Shown one piece after another: positions 8,786-17,833 of a stretch of DNA of 24,742 nucleotides. Below the pieces are notes generated by a model that was not told the origin of the DNA, did no database searches, and was given only the letters and a program-made list of their open reading frames with translations. The translations under genes and the position numbers were made by a program. The stretch comes from Chara braunii (taxonomy: Eukaryota; Streptophyta; Charophyceae; Charales; Characeae), in assembly GCA_003427395.1 (NCBI GenBank), contig BFEA01000786.1, forward strand, positions 379,925-404,666. Reading direction: 5' to 3'. Position 1 is the first letter of the stretch. Each line of letters begins with the position of its first letter.

Positions 8786-9234
8786 TCCAGCCTGCAACTA
8801 GAAACGCATGAGCAGGATTGGCAAGTGAGAAGACGTTCTTCAGATGGAGTGAGCAGAGGCAGGAAGCTGAGCTGAATGTCATGACGTCGTTGAGCGATGT
8901 GGGGAGCACAACGGACAAGGGCGAGAACAAGGAAAGGCACGAGACCTGCACTCATCCTGCAACTCTCAAAGCGCGACCAGAATCTGCAGCATGCGAAAAA
9001 GACATGCTTCAGATGGATTGAGCAGAGGGAGGCAGAGCGAAATGGGAGAGGGAGGGGGTAGTGCTGGGTGACGTTCAGGCTCTGTAATCAGCAGTTCACA
9101 GCAATGAAGGATCCATTGTTGCGACAGTTTGGCTAAGGCTGTACACCTTCAACAACACTTTGTAAGTTGTGTACCTTCTTGCAAGGATGGGGTGAAAATG
9201 ACAGATGACGGTGCACTGAAGATGCTGCACGCTG
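8786..9234. other. Spacer with no recognised gene
   Basis: A 67-codon frame at 8818-9021 has no motif. AGATGGA..GAGCAGAG occurs twice (about 8840 and 9012), suggesting a diverged short duplication. Nothing else is identifiable. Confidence 0.4.
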
Positions 9235-9310
9235 TCAGATTCGTCCAGGTGAGGCCGTAATTGCAGTCAGATTCGTCCAGACGAGGCCGTAATTGCAGCC
9301 AGATACATTT
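9235..9310 (+). repeat. 32-bp tandem repeat from the same MITE core, followed by CAGATACATTT
   Basis: TCAGATTCGTCCAGGTGAGG... (9235-9266) is repeated at 9267-9298 with two changes, then runs into CCAGATACATTTA. This is the internal core of the element at 8689-8785, duplicated and without the recognisable ends. Confidence 0.8.
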
Positions 9311-9432
9311 ATCGGCCTTTTTTGCCCAAGATCAAGCATAGTATCTGTGGCAAAGATCAAGCGTAGTATCTGTTCTTATCAGTTCAATATACATCTGATC
9401 CTTCCGGTGGACCACCAAAAAAAAAAAAAAAA
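9303..9432 (+). pseudogene. U2 snRNA-derived sequence, internally duplicated and poly(A)-tailed
   Basis: ATCGGCCTTTT (9311-9321), AAGATCAAGC and TAGTATCTGTTCTTATCAGTT (to 9384) match the conserved 5' portion of U2 snRNA, which includes the GUAGUA branch-point recognition sequence. The block AAGATCAAGC.TAGTATCTGT occurs twice, 25 bp apart (9328 and 9353). Real U2 has it once. The similarity fades after TCTGATC (about 9399), a GGTGG-A-CCACC hairpin follows, and then a run of 16 A (9417-9432). The Sm site and 3' stem-loops are absent. Truncation plus a poly(A) tail fits an RNA reverse-transcribed by a LINE-type enzyme, or a SINE with a U2 head. It is not a functional U2 gene. Confidence 0.75.
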
Positions 9433-9449
9433 GCTGGCCAAGCGGCCTA

Positions 9450-9554
9450 CCGTCTTCCTCCGCACATAACGCACCCTAAAAATGAATGTATACAAGCTAT
9501 ATCTCCGGCCAGATACAGCCAAAATAAGGGTGCGTTGTGTTCGGGGGAAGACGG
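9450..9554. mobile_element. 105-bp inverted-repeat MITE, copy 1
   Basis: The left end, CCGTCTTCCTCCGCACATAA (continuing to 9477), is the reverse complement, with a few mismatches, of the right end at 9527-9554, which finishes GGGGAAGACGG. The length is exactly that of the element at 20712-20816. They share ends (CCGTCTTC...GAAGACGG) and an internal CCARATACAGC block. There is no coding capacity, so it must be mobilised in trans by a DNA transposase of unknown type. A flanking TA is present on the left side only. Confidence 0.8.
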
Positions 9555-9800
9555 AAGCTGAGTTGGTTGAGCACGTAAGTGGTACACAGGAGGTCATGGG
9601 TTCTATTCCCCACGGTATCCATTTGATTCCCCACGACCTCCTGTGTGGCATACTTCGGGTTTACCGACTGAGAAAGTCGGCTTGTCCCTCCTGGCTTGTT
9701 GTGGAGGTTGAGTCTGTCTTTCCAGCCCGAGCCAGGTGTTAGGAGCTTGGGTGCTGCTCCGCACACAGACCAGAGTTAGGTAGGCGTAGACCAATAACCT
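9552..9800 (+). mobile_element. tRNA-derived SINE-like sequence with Pol III A and B boxes
   Basis: GCTGAGTTGGTTGAGCAC (about 9557-9574) is a good tRNA D-arm/A box. GGTTCTATTCC (9599-9609) is a good B box with the surrounding T-arm pattern (TGGGTTCTATTCCCC). The spacing is tRNA-like. There is no intact acceptor stem, so it is not a tRNA gene. Downstream, GACCTCCTGTGT (9635-9646) is the exact inverse of ACACAGGAGGTC (9584-9595), and ATTCCCCACG is repeated (9605, 9626). The body therefore appears partly duplicated in inverted form. A tRNA-headed SINE is the simplest reading. Its 3' limit is a guess. Confidence 0.6.
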
Positions 9801-9997
9801 TAGGAAGTTAGGATAGCTTAGTCTCGGTTAGTACATTGAAGTCCGTTCCTCTGTCGGACATAGGAAGATCCTAAACCGAAGTACATAGCTCATGGTAGGT
9901 AGTGTGAGTCACTGTGAGATAAAAAAAATAAAAAAATTTGAGAGAAGAATATAGTAAAAAGAGCAGCTGGCCCCCATATGAGGACAAGGCAGATTAC

Positions 9998-10001
<4 letters not shown>
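9801..10001. other. Spacer
   Basis: No gene recognised. A short A-rich tract lies at 9921-9938. Confidence 0.4.

Positions 10002-10040
<39 letters not shown>
10002..10040 (+). repeat. A39 homopolymer
   Basis: Thirty-nine consecutive A bases, immediately followed by GCTGCTC, whose inverse GAGCAGC sits at 9961-9967. It may be the tail of a retroposed sequence lying to its left, but no parent RNA is recognised. Confidence 0.95.
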
Positions 10041-10043
<3 letters not shown>

Positions 10044-10967
10044 GCTCCACACCTGCAGGATATCATCGATCAGGCTGGCGGAGTAAAGGAAAGAGGAGGG
10101 CATGTGCGAGCTGCTTCAGCTGTCCCTGGTGCTGGGGAGAAAGGTGCTCGCCGGGAAGGGAGGAACAAAAAGGGTGCTGAAAACAAGGATGCTGCACAGG
10201 CGGATGTGCGCCCCTCCTGCTAAAGCCTGCACCACGCCTGGTATTATGTAGACGATGCAAGCCTCAATATGGAGGCGTATGGAGAATACTTCCCAGAAGA
10301 GGCCCAACATGGACTGGGCAGAGGCGTCGAATAGGTCTCACGCCGTGTTAAACTCTTTGTGCATAGACTACACCCTCGCCCCCCATGCCCTTTTTACTCG
10401 GAGTTGGAGGCGTCGGAATTTTAGTCGAACTCAGGTCTGTATTTCAACAATTCAGGTCAGGGGGGATGTACCGAATGAGGTAGGCCAGTTGGTAACGACA
10501 CACTTTTCTCAACATTGCCCAGATCGCAAGGAGACGGACTGATCGTGACATTGCAAAGATTTTTTGCAGTGCAATCAGACTCAACTTATTCACACTTTTC
10601 ATGCACGTGAACAGCAGCACAACAAACTGGCGACATGCGCCCACACAGTACACAGAGATATGGCTTCCAGGTAAGTTCACTTCCACTGGCTCTGGCGACT
10701 GAGCGCCCAACATCCACTGTTCACACACCGGATCACCCTGGATATCCCACACACGACGCTCTGTACACGCACACAACACACACACACCCCTCTACAGCTA
10801 TGGCAGCGCTAGCTGCCACTACCCTATCGCTATACTACATTTCTCTGCCCACTTCGACTTCGGGCACACTGCAGACCTCCTCGCACAAGACGCTGAGGCA
10901 GCGCTTCCACATGGCGTCCGCAGGAACAAATGAATGGCTGTGCTCAGCCTCTTGATTTATACTTCTG
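10041..10967. other. Spacer without a recognised gene
   Basis: After the A-run, a short plus frame (10041-10223, polar and Ala/Gly/Lys-rich) is open but has no motif. About 10740-10795 is CA-rich (ACACACAC). The frame at 10635-10955 and its antisense look like random open frames. Nothing else is supported. Confidence 0.4.
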
Positions 10968-11455
10968 TGAGTCGTGGGTCTGCCCTGCTTCCCTGGCCCA
11001 CGGTGTGCACAGTCCCAGACGGTACTTGCTTGACTGGACCGGACTGGCTGGACTGGGACTGCTGACTCTGCGTGGTGGACTTCCACCACTTGCCCACTTG
11101 CCTAGACCTATAGTGGGCTGACTTCCGAAAGGCCACTTCTAGAACTCTCTACCTGGCCTTTCGGTGCTGTAGCAGCTACGACTCTGCCCTTTCAGGTCAG
11201 TAGCAGCTACGACTTTGACCCTTCGGACAGTCTACAGCTACAACCTCTGGACTGTCTAGACTCCTACCCGACAGGTCTACAGTTCGAATCCCCTATACCC
11301 TGTAACCTACGAGATCCTACCTACCACTGGCGGTCCTACAGGTCGCAGGTTCAAATCTACGGGTTGACACAGTTACTGTACACAGGTAAGGTGGGGAACT
11401 AGGGATCGAGCCCTGGGATCTGCATCAGCTACTGCGAAGTGGTGAATACCGTTTC
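10968..11455 (-). mobile_element. Possible 3' LTR of the minus-strand chromovirus at 11495-16675
   Basis: The region follows the pol stop of the minus-strand element. In plus orientation it starts TGTGAGTCGTGGG (10968) and could end at TTTCA (11455), giving TG...CA ends. On the minus strand the preceding CCGGCGGGAG would serve as a weak polypurine tract. The inner edge of the 5' side (16675) does not match these ends closely. The call therefore rests on position and terminal dinucleotides only. Confidence 0.3.
11125..11255. repeat. Hairpin plus three tandem 31-bp units
   Basis: CCGAAAGGCCA (11125-11135) pairs perfectly with TGGCCTTTCGG (11154-11164). Immediately afterwards come three units of 31 bp centred on AGCAGCTACGACT: 11163-11193, 11194-11224 and a more diverged 11225-11255. 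They lie in the putative LTR region of the minus-strand element. Confidence 0.7.
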
Positions 11456-11494
11456 ACTCCCGCCGGCCTAAATTGGAGGTCCTCCGAGAAAATT

Positions 11495-14400
11495 TCAGTC
11501 CAAGGCAGGACCTTTACCTTTCTGTTGCCTTTCGTAGGGCCGGACTATATCGGGAGCTGTCTCTAGGAGTTCAGATCCCGTAAACCAGCGGTCATCTTCT
11601 GGCTCTTGATAAGCAAAATGAACCTTGTACTGTTTCTGTGGACGACCTCTACCTCCGGTCCTGAATACATCTTCAGCCACTATGCCATCGATGTCATACC
11701 TTCCATCCATATCTGGTGGAATCATAGACCTACGGGATGGAAACTGATCACTTGTTTGACAAGGTAACAACTTCGATGCATGGAAAACTGGGTAAGTGTG
11801 GAGGTGTGCTGGGATTTCTATGGTATAGGACGGTCCATCTTCGCCGCCCTTGACTTCCAGAACCGGCCACGGTCCTCTATACGTAGGCAGTAACTTCTGC
11901 GAAATGTTCTCTTCAGGCGCAAACTCTTTAGACTGGACCCAGACCAAGTCGCCTACTTGGAACTGTGAAGGGCGACGGTGCTTGTTCGCCTGTTCGATCA
12001 TGCGGTGCTGGGCCTTCCTGAGATTCTCAGCAACAGTTGCTATCTCCTTCTCGTGCTGAATCGCAAACTCCCTTGTACCAGGCGGTAGCCTGTGAATCTG
12101 ATCCCGGTTAAGTCCCTCAAATGGTCTTCGTGGTCTAAAGGACTTATGGAGCTTGTTGGGAGTGCAGCAGGTTGACAGGTGCAGGCTGTTGTTGTATGTG
12201 CTGGCTACCTTGGGAAGCATCTCATCCCAATTGACTTGATCAGGCCTAATGTACATGCGCAGGACTTGCTGCAGGATTTTGTTCATCTGTTCAGTCTGAC
12301 CGTTCGTCTCTGGATGACGGCCAGATGACATCAACAACTTGGATCCGTAGACTCGCATCCATTCCTGCCAGTTTAGACTTGTGAACCGGGTATCTCTATC
12401 GCTAACTATAGACAGCGGAACCCCGTGTTCACTGACCCCGTGATCAAAGAACTTCTGAATTACTAATTCTGTTCTGGCTTCCGACGGCAAGGGAACGAAA
12501 ATAGCATACTCACTAAATTTGTCTACTACGACCATAACTTGGCTCTTGCCATGCCTACTCTTAACGCCGGTGTCCATGAAGTCAATGGACACTGAATCTC
12601 CCGGCTGATCAAGGATAGGTAAAGGTCTGAGAAGACCTAAAGGGGCACGCGTAGTTGACTTATTCCTCTGGCAGACTTTGCAACTGCGAACATACTCTAT
12701 GCAGTCATTTTTCATTCCTGGCCAGGTGTACGCGTGCATCAGGTTGGCTAAGATCTTCTGCCAACCAAAGTGTCCTTCGGTGCCGTGACATTCCCCCAAG
12801 ATCAGACTCTGGATCTCTTCACTGTTGGGGACGCACAAACGGTCTACTATGTTAGTCTTCTCAAACAACAACCCATCAGTAGTGCGGTAATATGGCTCGG
12901 ACTCTGAGGCTTCCTTACCTCTTTTAAGGAGCTCACTATAGATGGGGTCCTGCGAGTACGCCTCTTTAACTTTCTGTTGTAGGTCTGACCCTATATCTAG
13001 ATAATGGACTATGGCCCCAAAGTAATCAGCTCTCCTACTCAGAGCGTCCGCAACTACGTTATACTTCCCTTTGACCGGTTGGAGCTCAAAATCATATTGA
13101 TCTATTTCTGCGGCCCGCCTAGTAAGCTTAGGTGTCATCTTGGCCTGCGTTTTTAACCATCGCAATGTCTCGTGGTCAGAATAGACTTTGAAGTGCCTCC
13201 CAAGCAAGTAATGGTTCCAGTGTTCTAATGCTTGCCTGAGAGCGTAGAGTTCCCTCTCATAGGTCGATGTCGCAACCTTCTCTGAAGGTATCCTAGCGGA
13301 CATGAACTCTACGGGTCTATAACCATTGCCATCGTCTTGCTGCAACACCGCACCTATGCCATACTGGCTAGCATCCGTAGTGACGACAAAGGACAAGGAC
13401 GGATCGGCTACCTTAAGGACTGAATATTCTATTAGTGCCTGCTTCAACTTCTTCATAGCAGATGTGCAGTCCCTATCCCACTTCCAGATGGTTTCCTTCC
13501 TCAACAATCTGCGAAGGGGCGCAGCGATAGTGGAGAAGTTCCTCACGAACTTCCTATAGTAGTTAGCTAAGCCCAAAAACGATCGCAACTCTGTCAGCGT
13601 ACGTGGCGTGGTCCAATCTCTAATCACTGCGATTTTACAATCTTCTGGCTTAATGTCGTCTCCGTCTAAGATGTCGCCTAAATATAAAACTTGGGTCTTC
13701 GCCCAATCGCACTTCTTTGCATTGATCTTGAAGTTAGCTTCTCTCAGCTTCTCCAAGACCTGCCTGAGATGACCCTGATGTTCTTGGAGGGTCTTGCTAA
13801 ACACTAAGATATCATCTAAGTAGACAACAACAAATCTATCTAACCACGGCCTAAACAAATTGTTCATACAGCGCTGGAACGTCGCTGGCGCATTGGTTAG
13901 TCCAAAGGGCATCACTATAAACTCATAGTGCCCATATCTAGTCCGGAAGGCTGTCTTATACTGATCATCAGGATGCACCTNTATCTGATGATNTNCGNAC
14001 TTNAAATCTATCTTGGANAAGTACTTTGCCCCCTGCACTCGATCTAAAAGATCGTCTATCCTAGGCAGTGGCTCAACATTCTTCACTGTAACAACATTCA
14101 GACCCCTATAGTCTATACACATCCTCAGGTCTCCCTCTTTCTTGGGGACAAAGAGAACAGGCGCTCCAAAAGGAGACGAGCTGGGCCTAATCCAACCCTT
14201 CTCAAGGAGCTCGTCTAATTGCTTGCGAAGCTCCTCTAACTCCCGCGGGGACATCCTATACACGGCTCCTTTGGGAGTTCTACTGCCAGGCTCTATCTCA
14301 ATGCGGTGCTGGATAGGCCCCGGTACTACTCCTGTCGGCGGCTCAGCTAGGTCCTTGAACTCCTCCAGCAGCTTGGCAATCTTAGGGTCTATAGGCTTCT

Positions 14401-14993
14401 CTTCCTTGGGCTCAGTTACTAGCCTTACATAGGCTACAAAAACTTGTTTTTCTAGGTGATCCTTCTTCACGAGCCTCGCGAATGCAGGTGCACTAAGGCA
14501 GCAATGTGCCAGGGGGTTCTCTACTCCGGACACATGGAACAGGCGGGCAGTCTTAGCCTCGCCTGAAGGATCAAGGAGCCAACACTCGTGCTCCTTCAAA
14601 CGGAGTGTGGCCCCGGCTGCCTCTCCCCAATCCATCCCCAGGACAATATCAAATGGGAGGCTGTCTTCTACAAGGAGACTTAGGGAGTGGAGGACCTTCT
14701 CCACTTTCCCATCTTTCTCTAGGCGGAAATACGCCTGGACTCCCTCTACATAATCCTCTACAACCATCGTACGGTTGTCTGCGAGGATACTGACTATAGG
14801 GTCTGCTAGCTTTTGAACTTTAAGTCCCAGCTTCAAATTTTGCAGCGCTTTTCTACTAATATAGCTGCGGGTAGCCCCTGAATCTACTAGGGCCCCTACT
14901 CTACTTCTAAAAATCTCTACATCTTGGCCCAGGCGGGCATCCTTTCCTTCAATTCTTCGGCCACGCCTGTGAGGGAGGTGTCTAGAGAGACTC
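11495..14993 (-). CDS. pol: Ty3/gypsy chromovirus Pol polyprotein (protease, RT, RNase H, integrase, chromodomain-like tail)
   Basis: One uninterrupted minus frame runs from just after TAG (about 14993-14995) to TGA at 11495-11497. Nearest the start, at about 14875-14890, is the aspartic protease motif [12 protein letters not shown]. The RT domain follows, with [19 protein letters not shown], motif [18 protein letters not shown] and the catalytic YLDD (13811-13822). RNase H then shows [12 protein letters not shown] and NVVADALSR. Integrase has an HHCC zinc finger (CHGTEGHFG ... CKVCQ), then the acidic triad in SIDFMD, SDRDTRF and ETNGQTEQ. The C-terminal [17 protein letters not shown] resembles the chromodomain-like end of chromoviruses. 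All key catalytic residues are visible. Six isolated N bases (13981-14018) hide non-catalytic positions near RT motif A. Expression from the upstream gag would need a frame change. Gag itself is broken, so the element is probably non-autonomous although Pol looks intact. Confidence 0.95.
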
Positions 14994-15128
14994 TAACACA
15001 AGCAGTCTCCGGACAGCTGTCTAGACACCGGCCTGCAACCTCTGCCATAGGCACATGTGGTGTGGGAGTCTCCTGCCGGCTAACGCTATGTTCCCCACAT
15101 GGCCTAATGGTAGGGGCAGTTGCTACCC

Positions 15129-15569
15129 CTACCGGCGGCTGCCTTTTGGCCCTTGAGCAGCCGTAAGGGTCTCTCTATACTTAGGACAGTATTTAATGAT
15201 ATGGCCCGGGTCACCGCAGAAAATGCACTGGCCCCGGTCCAGACGCTGTTGCCATAAGCTCTGATCCAGACCCAGACTTTCCCAAGGCCTACCCTGGGGT
15301 AGCCCTGGGTGCCATCCACCAACCCTATAGGGAGACCTATTCCTAGGACGTTTTTGCGGGGGACCTTGACCCCTTCCTCCCGCTTGGCGGTTTCCTCCTC
15401 TGCCGCCAACCCCCTGATCGCCCTGAAACCGGCTCCCTTGGCCCTGGCCTCGTCCTCCTCCTTGCGGCCTCCCTCCAGCCGAGGCAGCAGCGTAAGTCCT
15501 CCCCTGGCTCACACAGCTGTCCTCCTCCACTAACCCCCACTCAATCTGCTCGTACGGGATCTCGTCCAC
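15129..15569 (-). pseudogene. gag: Chromovirus gag, nucleocapsid part with CCHC zinc knuckle
   Basis: The frame carries a Gly/Arg/Gln-rich basic region (GGRPQGGGRGQGQGSRF...) followed by a CCHC knuckle, CIFCGDPGHIIKYC, which matches C-x2-C-x4-H-x4-C exactly. It binds the element RNA during packaging. The stop is at 15129. Pol lies in another frame about 135 bp further on. Upstream, the protein-like sequence continues in a different frame above about 15600, so this is the 3' piece of a frameshifted gag. Confidence 0.85.
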
Positions 15570-15576
15570 ACTACCC

Positions 15577-15864
15577 TCATCTAAGGTCAGGACAAAGGCT
15601 GTCCTTGGTCTTTACCTGCCCTGAGATAGTGCGGCCTTTCCATTGCTTTCCCTTATCTAAGTCTTTGTGCCAGAAAGTAGACACTGACACAGACTTGGCT
15701 TCAAAAGCCACCACTTCACGACTAAGGGAATCATACGTAGTGGTGGGATCTTCGCTTTTCGCGAAGAAATGCCCTCGAAAGGCTTCGGGCATAGCTCGAT
15801 AGAAGAGGCTGACCAATTGGGTCTCTGTGACCCCATGGTCAGGAACAGCCACTAGCTCATCCAT
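15577..15864 (-). pseudogene. gag: Chromovirus gag, capsid C-terminal part
   Basis: The frame includes VTETQLVSLFYRAMPEAFRG and SLSREVVAFEAKSVSVSTFW, the pattern of retrotransposon capsid C-terminal sequence. It is joined by frame changes to the pieces on both sides (near 15865 and near 15600). The end DSLCPDLR is followed by a stop, while the neighbouring frame reads FVLTLDEGSVDEIPYEQIEW, so a one-base indel lies there. Confidence 0.75.
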
Positions 15865-16265
15865 GACACCCTAAGTGCTCTGGCACTCTTCCATTTGCGA
15901 GAATGGATTGTCTGCAGCTTATCTGAGGCTCTAACACTGCGAGCGACATCAGTGAATCGCTCGCGCAGCAATTTCATGAACTCAGTGAGGGGGGTGAATG
16001 ACGAATAGGCAACTGCATCATCATTGCAGTTGGCGGCGCGAACTAGGGACCTTGCAAAACTGGCAGCTTCATCTCTAAGCGCACGGATCGCAATCAAGAC
16101 ATGCTGATCCAGGGAGACCTGCTGCAGATGCACATAGGTCTTGACATTGGCCTCCCAGTTGCCAAAGTTTTCTTCCCTCTTTCCACTGTAGGAATCAGGG
16201 AACTTGACTTTGACTGGCTCCCTACGAGGACGCGGCTCGCCCTCCTCGGGAGCTGCCACTTTGAC
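15852..16265 (-). pseudogene. gag: Chromovirus gag, capsid N-terminal part
   Basis: It contains VKVKFPDSYSGKREENFGNW and then LLRERFTDVARSVRASDKLQ, typical of the Ty3/gypsy Gag retrotrans-gag domain (PDPFTGKREENL..W type). The natural upstream residues AIEGVKVAAPEEGEPRPRRE are in this frame, but the gag start codon at 16575 is in a different one, so a frameshift lies near 16265-16290. Confidence 0.8.
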
Positions 16266-16269
16266 GCCT

Positions 16270-16575
16270 TCAATGGCGCCGACACTCGGTCTTCTCGAGG
16301 CGATGATTCACCTCGGCTCCCACAGCGCCTACCAATTCGCGGGCAAAGTCCCGGAATCCCATCTGCATCGAACGCACAGCTATATCTTGACTTCGACTAA
16401 ACTCATATTGTTGTTCCTGCACTGGGGCCAAACGCTCAACACTTTGGGCAATGATCTCCACCTTTTGTTGGAGGTCTACCTGGGGGGTCAATCGTAGAGT
16501 CAGTCTTTGCACCTCCTCCAGATCTTTGACCGCTTCACTCGCTGCGTCCACCCTCTTCTTCTTCTCCCTCATCAT
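16270..16575 (-). pseudogene. gag: Chromovirus gag, N-terminal piece with start codon
   Basis: ATG at 16573-16575 opens a frame with MMREKKKRVDAASEAVKDLE and a long coiled-coil-like heptad region (VEIIAQSVERLAPVQEQQYE). It is truncated by a frameshift after NHRLEKTE. The leader between the start codon and the likely 5' LTR edge (16675) is about 100 bp, which is normal for this class. Confidence 0.75.
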
Positions 16576-16690
16576 TGTGAGTTCCCACTGGAGTTGGTAG
16601 CACGGTGAAATCTAGTGGTACCCTCGATGTGCTTGGCCGGTGATGCTTTGCCCGCCGAGGGCCCCACCTAATTTTGTGAGGGACACTGGG
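16576..16690 (-). promoter_or_regulatory. 5' leader and inner edge of the 5' LTR of the minus-strand chromovirus
   Basis: Read on the minus strand, ...GTGTCCCTCACA ends at 16675 and is followed by AAATTAGGTGGGGCCC and the gag leader. The TGTGAGG/CCTCACA type end matches the LTR edge of the second element at 21842, which begins TGTGAGGATC on the minus strand. A primer-binding site should follow the LTR, but I could not match it to a tRNA by eye. Upstream of about 16690 the sequence becomes A/T-rich, so most of the 5' LTR appears lost. Confidence 0.45.
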
Positions 16691-16695
16691 CCCGG

Positions 16696-17026
16696 TTCCC
16701 AGCTTTAAAATAAGAAATAAAATAAAACAAGTTGTTCATGTTATTTGTCAGCATAACATTGTTGTTTTTCGGATTTTTTGGAATTTTTGTTTTTCCTTTT
16801 TTCGCTGGGACCTTCCCTAGTCCTTGCCCGGCCGGGCCACCTGGGAAAATAGCGTGACCCGGGCGGCCCGGCTGGTAGCCCAGCAAATATCGAAAAAAAT
16901 CGCAGGCACAGAAAAGGCACCTGCCATAAGCACAGCAAAAAAAAAAAAACAGTCGTGAAATTGTAGCATCCCTTGCCATCCCTGTCTTTTTTTTCCCCCT
17001 TTCTTTTTTTCTTTTTTCTTTTTTTC
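16696..17026. other. A/T-rich low-complexity spacer
   Basis: Poly(A)- and poly(T)-rich stretches surround the GC-rich repeat at 16830-16884. A run of 13 A ends near 16950, and a T/C tract covers about 16985-17026. No gene. Confidence 0.6.
16830..16884 (+). repeat. GC-rich A-tailed dispersed repeat, copy 1
   Basis: GGCCGGGC ... CCCGGGC ... CTGGTAGCCCAGC is followed by an A-rich tail. The same sequence order, with a shorter first spacer and CTGGTAGCCTAGC, is at 18835-18873 before A19. In both copies the preceding sequence is T-rich. The A tail suggests a retroposed short RNA. Confidence 0.55.
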
Positions 17027-17032
17027 AAAAAA

Positions 17033-17129
17033 AATTGGACCACTTCTCGATTTATGCGTGTCATTCTTGCGCACGGGCCATGCTAATCTTCTCTGTATCG
17101 TTCCAACTTTAACGGATGTCCCGAAGGAC
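17033..17129 (-). ncRNA. U6: U6 spliceosomal snRNA-like sequence, probable retropseudogene
   Basis: On the minus strand, GTCCTTCGGGACATCCG (from 17129) begins a full-length U6. It includes GGAACGATACAGAGAAGATT with the ACAGAGA box, AGCATGGCCC, TGCGCAAGAATGACACGCA, and TCCAA before T8 (17034-17027). U6 forms the catalytic core of the spliceosome with U2. The 5' stem has lost one C and one G that normally pair, leaving a perfect GTCC-TTCG-GGAC hairpin. In the internal stem-loop CCCCT..AGGA is changed to CCCGT..AGAA, which breaks two of three pairs. Past the T8 terminator comes an A-rich tail (A7-G-A6-G-A7). Upstream I see no TATA or plant USE element at the usual distances. Retroposition is the best explanation, but a divergent gene cannot be excluded. 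Confidence 0.85.
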
Positions 17130-17745
17130 AACTTTTTTTTCCTTTTTTCTTTTTTTTTCACTGTCACTCCAGCACAGACTTGAAAAAAAAAAGGAGGATT
17201 CGGAAGAAAGGCTCCCCTCCATGATCACGGACGGGGGAAAAAAATATATATATACAAATTCTTCCCTCCAGGGAAATCCTCCCCTCGGCTCCCACCCCCA
17301 CCCTACCTCCTTACTACTCAGAAAAAAGAAAAGGCCAATCTATGCATCTGTTCCGCATATTCAACCAGATGCATTCATGCTGCCTGAATTTACCTGTACA
17401 ATGCCGGGATCCGTTTCTCCTCTCAATTCTACAAACCTGCAGAACAGTTCCCACACCAGAGAAAAGCAGACAGTTAATTCTGGCCTATCATTTACAATAA
17501 CAAGTGGACGATGACAAAACATTTTGCGAAACACCCCCGCAATCAGTTGGACCCCATCTTTGCAATGTACCCCTACTGGACGCTGCCCAACTTTGCAAAA
17601 TGCCCCGCCAGTTGCCAAGTTTCGTAGGTGCAATTGCAAAAGGCCAAGCGAATTTGCACATGTCAGCCCAAAAGGCCATTTCACTGTGCCCATATCTTTT
17701 AGGGACATTTTGCCATATATCTTAACTTATGGTGGCAAAATTACA
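17130..17745. other. Spacer with simple-sequence stretches
   Basis: T-rich (17132-17159) and A-rich (17181-17192) tracts and a short (TA)n (17244-17254) are visible. The minus frame at 17361-17708 is open for 115 codons without recognisable motifs. No gene is supported. Confidence 0.45.
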
Positions 17746-17771
17746 CCCCCCCCCCCCCCAACCCAAAAAGG

Positions 17772-17833
<62 letters not shown>

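Noticed and set aside
9552-9625. Functional tRNA gene
   Set aside because: A and B boxes are present but there is no matching acceptor stem and the body is partly duplicated in inverted form; a SINE-like origin fits better.
9978-10223. Protein beginning with a long polylysine run
   Set aside because: The lysines come from the A39 homopolymer. The sequence after it has no recognisable domain.
10968-16690. Matched pair of LTRs flanking the minus-strand chromovirus
   Set aside because: The candidate edges at 10968 and 16675 both start TGTGAG in plus orientation, but the sequences diverge within about 10 bases, so they cannot be called a pair.
17361-17708. 115-codon minus-strand gene
   Set aside because: No motif, no convincing composition, and it lies in repeat-rich spacer.
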